Assembly: GCA_020633895.1 (NCBI GenBank)
Contig: JACKCT010000003.1
Location: 124,001 to 188,000, forward strand
Origin: Deltaproteobacteria bacterium
Lineage (GTDB): Bacteria > Lernaellota > Lernaellaia > JACKCT01
Direction of reading: 5' to 3'
Length of the DNA: 64,000 nt
Below the pieces are notes generated by a model. That model saw only the letters and a program-made list of their open reading frames with translations, was not told the DNA's origin and did not search any database. Shown piece by piece: positions 25,238 through 34,792 of this stretch; the first letter of the stretch is position 1; every line of letters begins with the position of its first letter. The position numbers and the translations under genes were made by a program.

Positions 25238-27160
25238 CTAGTCGGGCAGCGTCACGCCCAAGGGCATGCACCGATAGTTCACTTCCTCCGGGATCGGCGC
25301 CTCGCCCGATTTGGGCGCGGCGGGGGCGGCCTTGGCCTTGCCGATCGACGAACCCTCGTCGACGTAGCCCAGGCTCTTGAGCTTGGCGACCATCTCCGGA
25401 CTCATCTCCACCACGTCGCCCACCTCGGCGCGCGTGACGACATGCTTGTTGACCAGCACGTCCCGGCACCAGACGGCAAACTGCCCGGCCGCCGGATCGC
25501 GGCGCACGCCCAGCAAGTCCTCGGGCAGGTCCAGGGGCATCGCCTCGGAGCGGTATTCCTCGTCGCCGAAGGTGATGGCGTCTTTTCGGCGCTCGTCGTT
25601 GACCAGCAGATCCAGCCGCACGCCCGCCGTCTCGGGCTCGGTCATGAAATGCACCCCGTTGGGCCCGTCTTGGCCGAAGGCGAGAAAGCCGAGTTTGCGT
25701 TCGTCCTTTTGCAGCCCGAATTCGCGGGAGACCAGTTGGCGCGCGTCGTCGGTGTCGTAAATGACGTTGTCTTTGTAGGCGGAGATGAACGAACCGTTCG
25801 TCGTGAGCGTGCCGAAGTATTTCGTCTTCTCTTCGGTGCCGCCGAACACGAGCGAAATCTGCCGCCGCTTCTGGTAGTCCCCGGCGATGACGATGCCGCG
25901 CAGCATGTCGTCGCCCACCTCCGTGTTGTCGGCCAGGATATTGGTCTTCTCGCCGGGGTCGACGGACAGGTCGAAAAGCTCGCGGGTGAACTCGATGCCC
26001 GACAGGAGGAAGGTGGGGGTGTAGATGTATTTCTTCTTCCCGCGCACCAGGGCCGCCCGGTCGGGGCCCTGTCGCGTGGTCTCGGCGAGGATGTCGCGGC
26101 CAATCAGGTCCTTGGCGCCTTCCATGTCTTTTTCGCGCATCAGGGGCACGACGCTGCCGCCGCTGATTTCCGACGGCACGGGTCGTCCGGCCAGTTCGAG
26201 GATCGTCGGCATCACGTCCACCAGCGACACCGCCGCGCCGACCGCCTTGCCCTTGGGCACCACCCCCGGCCAACGCATAATCATCGGCACGCGGAGCTGT
26301 TCGTCGTAAAGCGTGAAGCCGTGCTCCATCAGCCCGTGCTCCATGAATTCCTCGCCGTGATCGGAAACGAGCACGACGATGGTGTTTTCCCGCTGCTTTT
26401 CGTCAAGTCGACCCAGCAGACGGCCGACGGCCTGGTCCACGTATTCCACCTCGCCGTCGTACAGCGCGCGAAGCCCCGCGAGGTTGCGGTCGTAATTCTT
26501 CGGATCCTTCTTGTGAACGATGGCCAGCACGTCGGCCGTGTCGCCCTGCAATTGGGTGCCTTCGCGCAGGTGTTTGTCGCGGATGGACTTGGGCGGCGTA
26601 TAGGGCGTGTGGGGGTCGAAGTAGTGGACGAACAGGAAAAACGGACCGCCCTTGGCCTTGTCCCGCAACCACGCGGCGGCCTGGTCGGTGATCTGATCGG
26701 CGGGCGCGTCCTCGGTCAGTTGGAATTCGTCGAAGCCCCGGCCGAAACCGTAGTCCTTGCCGACGTAATAGTGCGTGACGAAGGCGGCGGTGCGATAACC
26801 GGCCGCTTTCAACTCCTCGGTGAGCATCGGCGCGTCACTGTTGATAGGCACCCGGTCGTCGATCGCCCGATGGCGGGTGGGCACCAGGCCGGTGAACAGG
26901 GAGGCGTGACTGGGCAGCGTCCAGGGCGCGTTGGAACGGGCATTGGCGAAGACGACCCCCTCGGCGGCGAGGGCGTCGATGTTCGGCGTGAACGACGGGG
27001 TGCGTCCGTAGGCGCCGAGGGCGTCGGCGCGAAGGGTGTCGATGGAAATCAGCAGGACGTTCGGCCCTTGGGCCTTTCCGCCCGACGCGCAGGTCGTTCC
27101 CATCGACGCGACGGCCACCACGAGCGCGGCCAGAACGACAATCGTCCGCGCGCGCATCAT
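25238..27160 (-). CDS. sulfatase-superfamily protein with Thr at the formylglycine position
   Basis: 640 aa with an N-terminal signal or anchor helix. The alkaline-phosphatase-fold core is clear: NVLLISIDTLRADALGAYG at 34-52 with metal-binding Asp, PWTLPSHASLFTG at 79-91, YFDPHTPY and LVSDHGEEF. In true sulfatases the nucleophile sits in C/S-x-P-x-R; here it is T81-L-P-S-H85, so formylglycine cannot form. Members with Thr here resemble phosphodiesterases or phosphoethanolamine-type transferases of the same fold. The C-terminal 200 residues are divergent. The start ATG 27160 overlaps the preceding stop as ATGA, so it is coupled to the membrane glycosyltransferase-like gene. Confidence 0.82.
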   Translation of the reverse strand: MMRARTIVVLAALVVAVASMGTTCASGGKAQGPNVLLISIDTLRADALGAYGRTPSFTPNIDALAAEGVVFANARSNAPWTLPSHASLFTGLVPTRHRAIDDRVPINSDAPMLTEELKAAGYRTAAFVTHYYVGKDYGFGRGFDEFQLTEDAPADQITDQAAAWLRDKAKGGPFFLFVHYFDPHTPYTPPKSIRDKHLREGTQLQGDTADVLAIVHKKDPKNYDRNLAGLRALYDGEVEYVDQAVGRLLGRLDEKQRENTIVVLVSDHGEEFMEHGLMEHGFTLYDEQLRVPMIMRWPGVVPKGKAVGAAVSLVDVMPTILELAGRPVPSEISGGSVVPLMREKDMEGAKDLIGRDILAETTRQGPDRAALVRGKKKYIYTPTFLLSGIEFTRELFDLSVDPGEKTNILADNTEVGDDMLRGIVIAGDYQKRRQISLVFGGTEEKTKYFGTLTTNGSFISAYKDNVIYDTDDARQLVSREFGLQKDERKLGFLAFGQDGPNGVHFMTEPETAGVRLDLLVNDERRKDAITFGDEEYRSEAMPLDLPEDLLGVRRDPAAGQFAVWCRDVLVNKHVVTRAEVGDVVEMSPEMVAKLKSLGYVDEGSSIGKAKAAPAAPKSGEAPIPEEVNYRCMPLGVTLPD

Positions 27161-28803
27161 TCGCCCTCCACCGTCGCATGCACCAGCCCCAGATCCCACA
27201 GGCGGCGTTCGAGCTGCTTTTGGTCGAGCCAGGCGTAGGCGCCGTGCGTCATGGGCCCCGCGGCAAAGACCGCACTCTTTTCCGTGTAGTTGTTCATGAT
27301 CTCCCGGGGGGTCGTGGTGACGATCCCGTATATCAGATCCTCGTAGCGGTTGGGATTCTTGGTGAAGGTCGGGGGAAAGGTCAAATCCTCGCCCCGAGCG
27401 TCATAGAGCTTCTGATCGGCGATCACCTGCGTGCTCTGGTTGCAGTTGACGACGAAGGCGCGGGATCGCAGTTCGGGGCGATAGAGCTTCACCGCCGAAT
27501 CCAGCGCCACGTCCTGCCCTTCCCGGCACGCATACACGATCGCTTCGCCGCCGCCGGCCGGCAGATTCTCCGCCGTGAAATCCGCCAGAGCCCGGACCCG
27601 CGCCTCGGCACGCACGGTCTTGTCGCGGGTGACGTTGGTGAACAGATAGCTGTTGATTGAAAATCCCAGGGCGAGCACGCCGATCAGCGTCGCGGCCAGG
27701 CGACGTCGCCACGCGGGATGGGCGGGATCGTAAAGTCCGGCCAGGAAGATGCACGCGCCGATGCCCGGCAAAAAGAAGAAGCGTGGCGTCTGGTAAGACA
27801 TCACCGCCTCGACCCGCAGGACCATCAGCAGCGGCAGCGCCGTCACGACCATGACCGCGAACCCGAACCAGGCGACCGGGTTGTCGGCCACAATGGCCCT
27901 GATTCGCCGCCGGGCGAGAATCGCGACGATCCACGCCATGACCAATGCCAGTATCCACGGCCGATGGAAGACCCAGACATAACTGCCGAAAAAGGCGATC
28001 AATCGGCCCAGGTAGTCCAGGCTCAGCGCGACGCGCGTCTCGCCGACGTAGCCGCCCATGGACCCGAGGATCGCGTAGCGCCATAGAACGAAAACCGCCG
28101 CCGCGAGGAAGTGCGGCACCGTTACCGCGACGACGCGCCAGGCCAGATCGCGGGGGAGCGTCGCCCGATGCCAAAAGACGAACAGCCCGCTCGCCGCCAA
28201 CACGACAGGCAGCGTGACGGTGATCTCCTTGCAAAAGTACGCCATCGCGCCCAGCAGCACCGAGGCCGCCAGTTGGCGCGTACGGCGCATCTTCAGGAAT
28301 CGCAGGAACAACAGCCACGAGCCTAGGAAGAACGCGGCGCCCAGCAGGTCGAATCGGTTTGAGAGCCACAGCAGGCCGACGGCCGTCACCGGGCTGACGG
28401 CGAACAGGAGCGTCGCGATCGCGGCGACGGATTTGCGCCCGGTCAGGTGCTGGACAACCTGCATCAGGAGGAGAGCGCTCAGGGCGAGCAGCCCGATGTT
28501 GAAGGCGTAATAAATCGCCGGGTTTGTGCCGCCGAGCAGATAGTTGATCTTCCAAAACCAGAAGACCCCGGGGCGAAAGAACGCGCCCATCATGACGTCG
28601 TAGGTGAAGGGCGCGAGCGGGTTGTCGATCTTAGCCGTCAGGTGCAGATGCAGATAGTCGTCCAGGAAAAATCGCGCTTGGTAGATGCGCGCGTACACCA
28701 GCAGCGCCCAAACGAGAATCACCAGCACATACGCTACGTTACGCCGAAGCAGGCGTCGGTCCTCGGCGATCCAGGTGTCGGGGTATGTCGCGGTGTTGGC
28801 CAT
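27157..28803 (-). CDS. GT-C-like polytopic membrane protein (putative glycosyltransferase)
   Basis: 548 aa with about 10-11 membrane helices in the first 380 residues and a soluble periplasmic C-terminal part. The first loop after helix 1 has YQARFFLDDYLHLHL, an acidic DD pair typical of GT-C polyprenyl-phosphate-sugar enzymes. FFRPGVFWFWKINYLLGG and LLWLSNRFDLLG follow as in several uncharacterised bacterial families. It heads an operon with a sulfatase-fold protein and obg. A joint role in modifying an envelope glycan or lipid is inferred from the coupling. Confidence 0.65.
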   Translation of the reverse strand: MANTATYPDTWIAEDRRLLRRNVAYVLVILVWALLVYARIYQARFFLDDYLHLHLTAKIDNPLAPFTYDVMMGAFFRPGVFWFWKINYLLGGTNPAIYYAFNIGLLALSALLLMQVVQHLTGRKSVAAIATLLFAVSPVTAVGLLWLSNRFDLLGAAFFLGSWLLFLRFLKMRRTRQLAASVLLGAMAYFCKEITVTLPVVLAASGLFVFWHRATLPRDLAWRVVAVTVPHFLAAAVFVLWRYAILGSMGGYVGETRVALSLDYLGRLIAFFGSYVWVFHRPWILALVMAWIVAILARRRIRAIVADNPVAWFGFAVMVVTALPLLMVLRVEAVMSYQTPRFFFLPGIGACIFLAGLYDPAHPAWRRRLAATLIGVLALGFSINSYLFTNVTRDKTVRAEARVRALADFTAENLPAGGGEAIVYACREGQDVALDSAVKLYRPELRSRAFVVNCNQSTQVIADQKLYDARGEDLTFPPTFTKNPNRYEDLIYGIVTTTPREIMNNYTEKSAVFAAGPMTHGAYAWLDQKQLERRLWDLGLVHATVEGE

Positions 28804-28838
28804 GGGTCTCCAAAAATGGGCGGCGGGTTCGACCGGGC

Positions 28839-28868
28839 AATTTGGCCGGGGGCGACGCTTGGTGTCAA
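28839..28868 (-). promoter_or_regulatory. candidate promoter of the GT-sulfatase-obg operon
   Basis: On the minus strand TTGACA (28863-28868) is followed after 17-18 nt by a weak AT-rich -10 (CCAAAT/CAAATT, 28839-28845), about 36 nt before the ATG at 28803. Confidence 0.3.
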
Positions 28869-29017
28869 GGCGGGGCCGTCAAGAAGTCGGCGGCGCATCC
28901 AACACCGACCAACATTCAACCGAGACTTTAAAAAAGCTGAACGAAAACGTTGAATTAACGCTTGTTTCCTCGGGGTTTTTGCGCTAATTACAGACATTCG
29001 TCCTGCAAGGAAGTTTG

Positions 29018-29338
29018 ATGACGAGCTGGATCAAAGAGCGCTCGGCCACGCTGGCGGTGCTGGGCACCTTGATGGTGATCGGGGCTTATATCGTTTTCTC
29101 CGATTCGGGCCTGTACAAGGTCTGGGAACTGCATCAGCAGAAGGTGCACCTGGAGCAGGAAGTCCATGACCTGCACGCCGAAACCGATCGGATGCAGCAC
29201 CGGGTCGAGTCGCTGCGCACCGATCCGCACACCATCGAGATGGAAATCCGCAAAAAACTAAACATGGTGCAGGCCGATGAAACCGTCTTTGTCTTCGACG
29301 GGCCCAGCGCGGCCGCCGACGACGAAGCCAAGCCGTAA
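29018..29338 (+). CDS. ftsB: FtsB/DivIC-family septum formation protein
   Basis: 106 aa. A short cytoplasmic start, one membrane helix (about 11-29) and then a periplasmic coiled coil (about 34-70, HQQKVHLEQEVHDLHAETDR) fit FtsB/DivIC. The IRKKLNMVQADE segment after the coil is the family's conserved end. It would bridge FtsL and FtsQ in the divisome. The ATG at 29018 is chosen with AAGGA 6 nt upstream; a TTG one codon earlier is possible. The diguanylate cyclase gene begins 13 nt after the stop, suggesting one transcript. Confidence 0.85.
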   Translation: MTSWIKERSATLAVLGTLMVIGAYIVFSDSGLYKVWELHQQKVHLEQEVHDLHAETDRMQHRVESLRTDPHTIEMEIRKKLNMVQADETVFVFDGPSAAADDEAKP

Positions 29339-29351
29339 GGGCCGTCGGCCG

Positions 29352-31568
29352 ATGCCCGCGTCCTCGCGGCGCCCCTCTCCCAAAACGGGCTCGCGCCGGT
29401 CGCCCGTGACCTTTCTGACTGAACGCGGCTCCTATCTGCTCGGCATCCTGATTTTCGCCCTGATCATCCACGAAGAATTCCGCCCCGAGTTGGTGATGGG
29501 CACGCGGGTGGACGGCGGCGGCCTGCCGTGGCTTTTGTCCCTGTGGCGCGTGGGCTTCCTCGTGTTCCTGATGCTCTTTTTGCTCTACAAGCTGGGCAGC
29601 TACGTCCGGCATATCGGCGGGATCCAGGAGGCGGGCATCGACGCGTCGACCCGCGCCATCTTCGACCACGAGACGTCGTTTCTGATCATCGCGACGGCCA
29701 ATATCATCGTGCAGCTCTCGGGCGAGTTGCGGGACTTTTTCTTCCCGCTCAACTATTTGTTCATGGCCATGTTCGTCATCTACCTGGGTAAGCGCGTGGG
29801 CGTTTTCTATGCGCTGTTCATCCCGGTAATCGATATGGCGCGGGAATTCGTCTCCCACTCGGGGCCGCCGGTCCCGCCCGTCATGCCGATCCTCACGCAG
29901 GGTTTTCTTCACGCGGCGATGGGCGTGACGTTCGTGGTCATGGTCGGCTACTTCCTGCAAACCGAGCGCCGCGACCGGGACCGGGCCGTCAAGAAACTCA
30001 CGCGCCTGACCACCGACGCCCGTGCCCTGTCCGAGGACGTCGAGCGCTCCATGACGGACCTGCGCGACCGCTCGGAGCATCAGAACGCCTACTACACGCA
30101 GAGCCTGGACACCGACCTGGCGGCCTTGATGGCGATTGCCCGCGAGGGACTGCACGCCGATTGTTGCGTTTTTCTTTATGCGTCGGATGACCAATTCTTC
30201 CGCCTGCGGGCGGCGGCGGGCGACGAGGAGTCGATCGACGAGGATGCGTCCATTCCCGTGCGCGATTCGGCGCTGGGTCTGGTGCTCACGCAAAGCAAGG
30301 CGCTGCGCGTCGACCGCGTCAATCAGAACATCACGCCCCTGGAATATCGCAAGAAGCGCTCGGCGGTGCGTTCGATGATCGCCCATCCGGTCATGCACGG
30401 AGGTGAGCCAAGGGGGGCGGTGATCGCCGATTCGTATCACGAAGGGGCCTTCAACAAGGAGTCGGAACTTTATCTGGCGATGATCGCCGGGCGCGTCGAG
30501 AGGACGTTCGACATGGTGCAGTGGTCGGCCAACGTGGACCGGGATCGGACGCGGTTTTTGGCCTACTACGAAAACGCCGGCAAGTTCTCGCGGGCGCTGG
30601 CGGTGGAAGACGTGCTGGAAGTGACCTTTCAGGCCATGCGCGCCATCATGCCCTTCGACGCCGGGCTCATCTCCCTGTCCAATTCCAAATCGAGCCAAGG
30701 CACCGTCACGGCGACGTACAACCTGCCTCAAAGCTGGGTGGGTGTGAACTATTCGGAGGTGCCGGACAAATCGCTGGCCGGCTGGGTCGTGGACCGCTCG
30801 CAATACCTCTACTTTCCCAGCACCAAGGAAATCTCCAAGTCCCTTTTTCACCCCGATTTCAAATTTCGCGGACTGGAGAGCGCGCTGATCCTCCCGCTGA
30901 AATTCCACGACGAGGTGCAGGGGACGATCGCGCTTTTTTGGACGCGCGCCAATGCGTTCGAGCAACGGGATCTCAAGCCGTTGGAGGTGGTGGCGTTTCA
31001 GGCGGCGACGTCGCTGGATTCGGCGCGGATGTACGAACAGGCCCGGCAGATGGCCTCCACCGACGGCCTGACCGAGCTGCCCAACCACCGCATCTTCCAA
31101 AATCGTCTGGAAAACGAACTCAAGCGCCACAAGCGCACGCCCCTGCCGATCTCCCTGATCCTGCTGGACATCGACCACTTCAAGAACGTCAACGACACGC
31201 ACGGCCACCCGGTCGGCGATATCGTTCTCAAGGACATCGCCAAGGTGATTCAGGGATCGGTGCGGGACGTGGACCTGGCGGCGCGATACGGCGGCGAGGA
31301 ATTCGCGATCATCCTTCCCAATACGAGGCACGTGGGCGCGGGCAAATTCGCCGAACGTCTGCGCGGGCGCATCGCCCACCACACAATTGCCTTTCCCGAC
31401 GGCAAGCTCTCCGTGACCATCAGCGTCGGCATCGCCACGTACCCCACCGACGCCAACACCAAGGAAAACCTCATCGAGGCCGCCGACAAGGCCCTCTACG
31501 CCTCCAAACAAGGCGGCCGCAACCGCGTGACCTGGTTCGGTGACATGGCGTCGAAGGCCACGGCGTAG
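29352..31568 (+). CDS. membrane diguanylate cyclase with GAF-type sensor region
   Basis: 738 aa. Five or six membrane helices fill the first 215 residues. One or two GAF-like domains follow (about 255-400 and 430-560), and a GGEEF domain occupies the end. The GGEEF signature YGGEEFAIILPN is intact, preceded by DIDHFKNVNDTHGHPVGD. An RDVD inhibitory I-site lies exactly five residues before GGEEF. It should make cyclic-di-GMP from GTP with product inhibition, in response to a membrane or GAF-bound signal. Start at ATG 29352; an upstream frame extension overlaps ftsB. Its position behind ftsB may link second-messenger output to growth or division. Confidence 0.9.
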   Translation: MPASSRRPSPKTGSRRSPVTFLTERGSYLLGILIFALIIHEEFRPELVMGTRVDGGGLPWLLSLWRVGFLVFLMLFLLYKLGSYVRHIGGIQEAGIDASTRAIFDHETSFLIIATANIIVQLSGELRDFFFPLNYLFMAMFVIYLGKRVGVFYALFIPVIDMAREFVSHSGPPVPPVMPILTQGFLHAAMGVTFVVMVGYFLQTERRDRDRAVKKLTRLTTDARALSEDVERSMTDLRDRSEHQNAYYTQSLDTDLAALMAIAREGLHADCCVFLYASDDQFFRLRAAAGDEESIDEDASIPVRDSALGLVLTQSKALRVDRVNQNITPLEYRKKRSAVRSMIAHPVMHGGEPRGAVIADSYHEGAFNKESELYLAMIAGRVERTFDMVQWSANVDRDRTRFLAYYENAGKFSRALAVEDVLEVTFQAMRAIMPFDAGLISLSNSKSSQGTVTATYNLPQSWVGVNYSEVPDKSLAGWVVDRSQYLYFPSTKEISKSLFHPDFKFRGLESALILPLKFHDEVQGTIALFWTRANAFEQRDLKPLEVVAFQAATSLDSARMYEQARQMASTDGLTELPNHRIFQNRLENELKRHKRTPLPISLILLDIDHFKNVNDTHGHPVGDIVLKDIAKVIQGSVRDVDLAARYGGEEFAIILPNTRHVGAGKFAERLRGRIAHHTIAFPDGKLSVTISVGIATYPTDANTKENLIEAADKALYASKQGGRNRVTWFGDMASKATA

Positions 31569-31577
31569 CTGACCTTT

Positions 31578-31790
31578 CAGAGCCGCGATCGTAAGGGAGC
31601 GGGTTGGTCCGCGCAGAGAAAAACGTGGCATGCCTGCAAGAACAGAGCCGCGCGCAGCTTGCCAAGCCGTAGCCTCGGCGGAGGCTGGTCAGCAGGCGGC
31701 CCGGGCCATTCGATCGACGTAACGCTCTACGACCCCTCCCTGATCCTCCTTCGCCAAGGCTACGGAGGGACAGGCAGGTCGGGGCTCTGT
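31578..31790. repeat. CAGAGCC repeat cluster between convergent genes
   Basis: Units start at 31578 (CAGAGCCGCGATCGTAAGGG) and 31642 (CAGAGCCGCGCGCAGCTTGC), and an inverted unit ends in GGGGCTCTG at 31789. The second unit continues through GCCGTAGCC and GGAGGCTGGTCAGCAGG, matching the inverted copy at 23875-23926. The cluster fills the whole gap between the diguanylate cyclase and the ankyrin gene. Confidence 0.8.
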
Positions 31791-31792
31791 CA

Positions 31793-33040
31793 TCAAATGC
31801 CGGTTGACGAACTCAACCGCTCCACGATCGACGAATGCCCCTTGAGCTTCGCCATCTCCAACGGCGTCAAACGCTCCGCCGGGGCGAGGCCCGCGTCGGC
31901 GCCTTTCTCCAACAGATACTCGACCACCGGCAGATGGCCGTTCGTCGCGGCTCGGAACAGCGCGGTCTCGCCGTCCTCGGACAGGGCATCGACGTTCGCC
32001 CCCGCCGCGACGAGTTTTTGCACAACCGACAAATGCCCGGCGCCCGCCGCTTCGTGCAGAGCCTTGCGTCCCCGCTCGTCGGCTCCTTGAACATCGGCTT
32101 CATGTTCGAGCAACACGGCAACGATCTCCTCGTGTCCGGCGCGGGCCGCCCAGTTGAGCGGACGAAAATTCGCGGCCTTTCCATCCACGGCCACTTCCCG
32201 CGCGAGCAGCGCCCGCACGAAATCCAGATGCCCACGAGCCGCCGCCCAGAACAACGGTGTGCGTCCGTCGTTGTCGGCCTCGTCGGGTTTCACGTCTTTG
32301 GCGAACATCGCCTCGGCAATCGGTAACTGGCCCATGTAGGCGGCGACATGCAGCGGCGTCTGGCCGTCGGCGTTTTGCGCATTGACGTCCGCCCCCGCCT
32401 CGATCACCAACTCGGCCACGTCGCCGAATCCGTTGAGCGCCGCCAGATGCAAGGGCGCGTTACCGTCGTCGTCGCGGGCGTTCAGGTCGGCCTCGCGCGC
32501 GAGCAGCGGCTTGGCGATTTCCTCGTGCCCGTGAAAACACGCCAGAGCCAGCGGAGTGCGTCCCTTCTCTCCCATCTCCTCGGTGTGCGCGCCTTTCTCG
32601 GCCAACAGACGACCCATGTCCCAATGCCCGTAAGCGGCGGCGTAGTGCCACGGCGCGTTCTCGCGGTGATCCTTGAGATTCACGTCGGCGCCGTGGTCGA
32701 TCAAAAATCTCGCGAAGTCCACGTGTCCGTCCCGCGCCACCATCGCCAGGGCGCTCAAGCCTTCGTTGTTGACGGCATTCACGTCCGCGTCGTTGTCCAA
32801 CAGGTTCTGCGCCACGTCCAGGTGGCTGTGCTTGGAGCACAGATGCAGCGCCGTGTTGCCGTCCGCGTCACGGGCATTGATGTCCACCCCGGCGAGCAGC
32901 AGGCGATCGACCGTCGCCAACTCGCCGTTCGCCGCCGCTTGGGGCAACAACGTCGCCACGCCCGTCGCGCGCCCTTCGGCGACGAATCGCGCCAGCTCGG
33001 TTTGCACATCGGTATAGGAATATTTGCGTTTGTCGCTCAT
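31793..33040 (-). CDS. ankyrin-repeat protein
   Basis: 415 aa made almost wholly of twelve 33-residue ankyrin repeats from about residue 34 to the end, for example GNTALHLCSKHSHLDVAQ and GQTPLHVAAYMGQLPIAE. There is a short helical N-terminal cap, and no signal peptide, membrane helix or enzymatic domain. It should be a cytoplasmic protein-binding scaffold; the partner cannot be inferred. The stop lies 2 bp from a dispersed-repeat cluster. Repeats are regular in length but diverged in sequence, so recent internal duplication is unlikely. Confidence 0.92.
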   Translation of the reverse strand: MSDKRKYSYTDVQTELARFVAEGRATGVATLLPQAAANGELATVDRLLLAGVDINARDADGNTALHLCSKHSHLDVAQNLLDNDADVNAVNNEGLSALAMVARDGHVDFARFLIDHGADVNLKDHRENAPWHYAAAYGHWDMGRLLAEKGAHTEEMGEKGRTPLALACFHGHEEIAKPLLAREADLNARDDDGNAPLHLAALNGFGDVAELVIEAGADVNAQNADGQTPLHVAAYMGQLPIAEAMFAKDVKPDEADNDGRTPLFWAAARGHLDFVRALLAREVAVDGKAANFRPLNWAARAGHEEIVAVLLEHEADVQGADERGRKALHEAAGAGHLSVVQKLVAAGANVDALSEDGETALFRAATNGHLPVVEYLLEKGADAGLAPAERLTPLEMAKLKGHSSIVERLSSSTGI

Positions 33041-33157
33041 GACGGTCCCGGGAAAATGGATGTTGAGCAGACAGGATAACAGAGGGAGAAACGATGCGCG
33101 TCGCCGCGATGTCGGGAGTGTAAGAAAGGTGCGTGGGCGATCTAACGCGCCGGTCGA

Positions 33158-34255
33158 TTACGACGCGTCGGCGCCGATGATGTCCGAAATCGACGAGGCG
33201 CCCGCGTTCGCCAGACGCTCCGCCAATTGGCGGCACAGGTGGCCGGGCAATCCGGGTCCTTCGTAGACCATGGCGGTGTAGATCTGCACCAGGCTCGCCC
33301 CGGCGCGCAGGCGCTCCCACACATCGTCCACCGTCTCGATCCCGCCCACCGAAACCAGCGTGACGCGCCCGCCGGTGCGTCGCCGCAGCCGCTTGAGCAC
33401 CTTGAGCGAACGGATCTTGAGCGGCGCGCCGGACAATCCCCCGCCCCCGCACGCGTCGATGGTCTCGCGGGGGGTGGTCAGATTCGCGCGGCCGATGGTC
33501 GTGTTCGTCGCGATGATGCCGTCCAAGCCCAACTCCAGCGCCAAATCGGCCACCGCGTCCACGTCCTCGTCGGCCAGGTCGGGCGCGATTTTCACCAACA
33601 GCGGCAGGCGCGGCTCCCCGTCGCGTGCCCTGTCCGCCTCGTCCCGCACGGCGGCCAGCAACGGACGCAGCGATTCGACCGCCTGCAAGTCACGCAGGCC
33701 CGGTGTGTTGGGCGAGGAGACGTTGACGACGAAGTAGTCGGCCAACGGCGCGAGGAGGCGCGTGCTTTCCCGATAGTCGTCAATGGCCTCGTCGTTGGAG
33801 ACGGCCTTGCTGCGTCCGATGTTGACGCCCACGGGCGTGGGACGGGAACCGACCAAACGCTTGGCGGCGGCGGCGGCGCCCTCGTTGTTGAAGCCCATGC
33901 GATTGACCAGCGCGCGATCGATCGGCAGGCGAAACAGGCGGGGCTTGGGGTTGCCCGACTGGGGTTTGGCGGTCAGGGTGCCGACCTCGATGAAGCCGAA
34001 GCCCAGCGCACCCATGGCCCGGTAGACCTTGGCGTTTTTGTCCGAACCGGCGGCCAGGCCGATGGGATTGGGGAAACGCACCCCCATTGCCTCGACGGCC
34101 AAAGACGGGTCGTCGAAGCGGTACATCGCGGACATCGTCGCCAGCGCGCCGGGGGTGCCTTGCGCCGCCCGGAGCAAAGCCAGCGTCGACTCGTGCGCCA
34201 CCTCCGATTCGAGGGAGAACAACAGCGGCCGCAGCCATCGGGAGTACGTCAGCAC
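33158..34255 (-). CDS. pyrD: dihydroorotate dehydrogenase (quinone), class 2
   Basis: 365 aa. It oxidises dihydroorotate to orotate with FMN and passes electrons to membrane quinone. The amphipathic N-terminus ([19 protein letters not shown]) is the membrane-binding part of class 2 enzymes. [45 protein letters not shown] with the catalytic Ser, KIAPDL and GLSGAPL follow. A GTG start at 34255 gives the usual class 2 N-terminus; the frame extends to 34291 but the extra residues have no counterpart. The gene stands alone, divergent from the cupin gene. Confidence 0.95.
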   Translation of the reverse strand: MLTYSRWLRPLLFSLESEVAHESTLALLRAAQGTPGALATMSAMYRFDDPSLAVEAMGVRFPNPIGLAAGSDKNAKVYRAMGALGFGFIEVGTLTAKPQSGNPKPRLFRLPIDRALVNRMGFNNEGAAAAAKRLVGSRPTPVGVNIGRSKAVSNDEAIDDYRESTRLLAPLADYFVVNVSSPNTPGLRDLQAVESLRPLLAAVRDEADRARDGEPRLPLLVKIAPDLADEDVDAVADLALELGLDGIIATNTTIGRANLTTPRETIDACGGGGLSGAPLKIRSLKVLKRLRRRTGGRVTLVSVGGIETVDDVWERLRAGASLVQIYTAMVYEGPGLPGHLCRQLAERLANAGASSISDIIGADAS

Positions 34256-34409
34256 GGAACGCAAGCTATCAGCGCGCCCCGGCCCCGGCAAGCCAACGCG
34301 GCGACGGCCGCTTCAATATCCGAATCTAAGATCCGATCTTTCTTCTTCCCGCCGGGGCTTTGTGGTATTTTGAGCGTTCGTTCATCGGAAAATTCACGGG
34401 AGGCCATCC

Positions 34410-34751
34410 ATGCACGTGCTGCCGTTTGAAGACATCCAAGGCAAGGCCATCGAAAGCGACGAGGTCGAGGGTGTGACCATGCGCGTGGCGGCGGGGCCGG
34501 ATCAGGGCGCGCCGAACTTCACCATGCGCGTTTTTACCGTCAAGCCCGGCGGCCACACGCCCCATCACCACCACCCCTACGAACACGAAATCTTCTTCCA
34601 CCAAGGCACCGCCGAGGTCTTTTACGAAGGCGAAACCAAGCGCATCGGACCGGGCGGCGTGGCCTACGTGGCGCCCGACGCCGACCACCAGATCCGCAAC
34701 GTCGGCGACGACGACCTGGTGTTCGTGTGCGTCGTGCCCAAAGGGATCTGA
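34410..34751 (+). CDS. small cupin-domain protein
   Basis: 113 aa, single cupin barrel. Motif 1 is GHTPHHHHPYEHEIFFHQG, with the two-His plus Glu plus more His cluster that binds a metal. Motif 2 is PGGVAYVAPDADHQIRNVG. SD GGGAGG lies 7 nt before the ATG. Such proteins may be isomerases, dioxygenases or sensors; nothing here decides which. The lipoprotein gene follows after 41 nt on the same strand. Confidence 0.85.
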   Translation: MHVLPFEDIQGKAIESDEVEGVTMRVAAGPDQGAPNFTMRVFTVKPGGHTPHHHHPYEHEIFFHQGTAEVFYEGETKRIGPGGVAYVAPDADHQIRNVGDDDLVFVCVVPKGI

Positions 34752-34792
34752 CAGCGATTTCCATGCATTTTCTTTCAGGGAGCAGAGCGAGA

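Noticed and set aside
25442-27238. 598-aa open frame opposite the sulfatase-like gene
   Set aside because: Shadow frame; the minus strand holds clear catalytic motifs.
29031-31631. 866-aa open frame opposite ftsB and the diguanylate cyclase
   Set aside because: Covers two confidently assigned genes on the other strand; no motif and no ribosome site.
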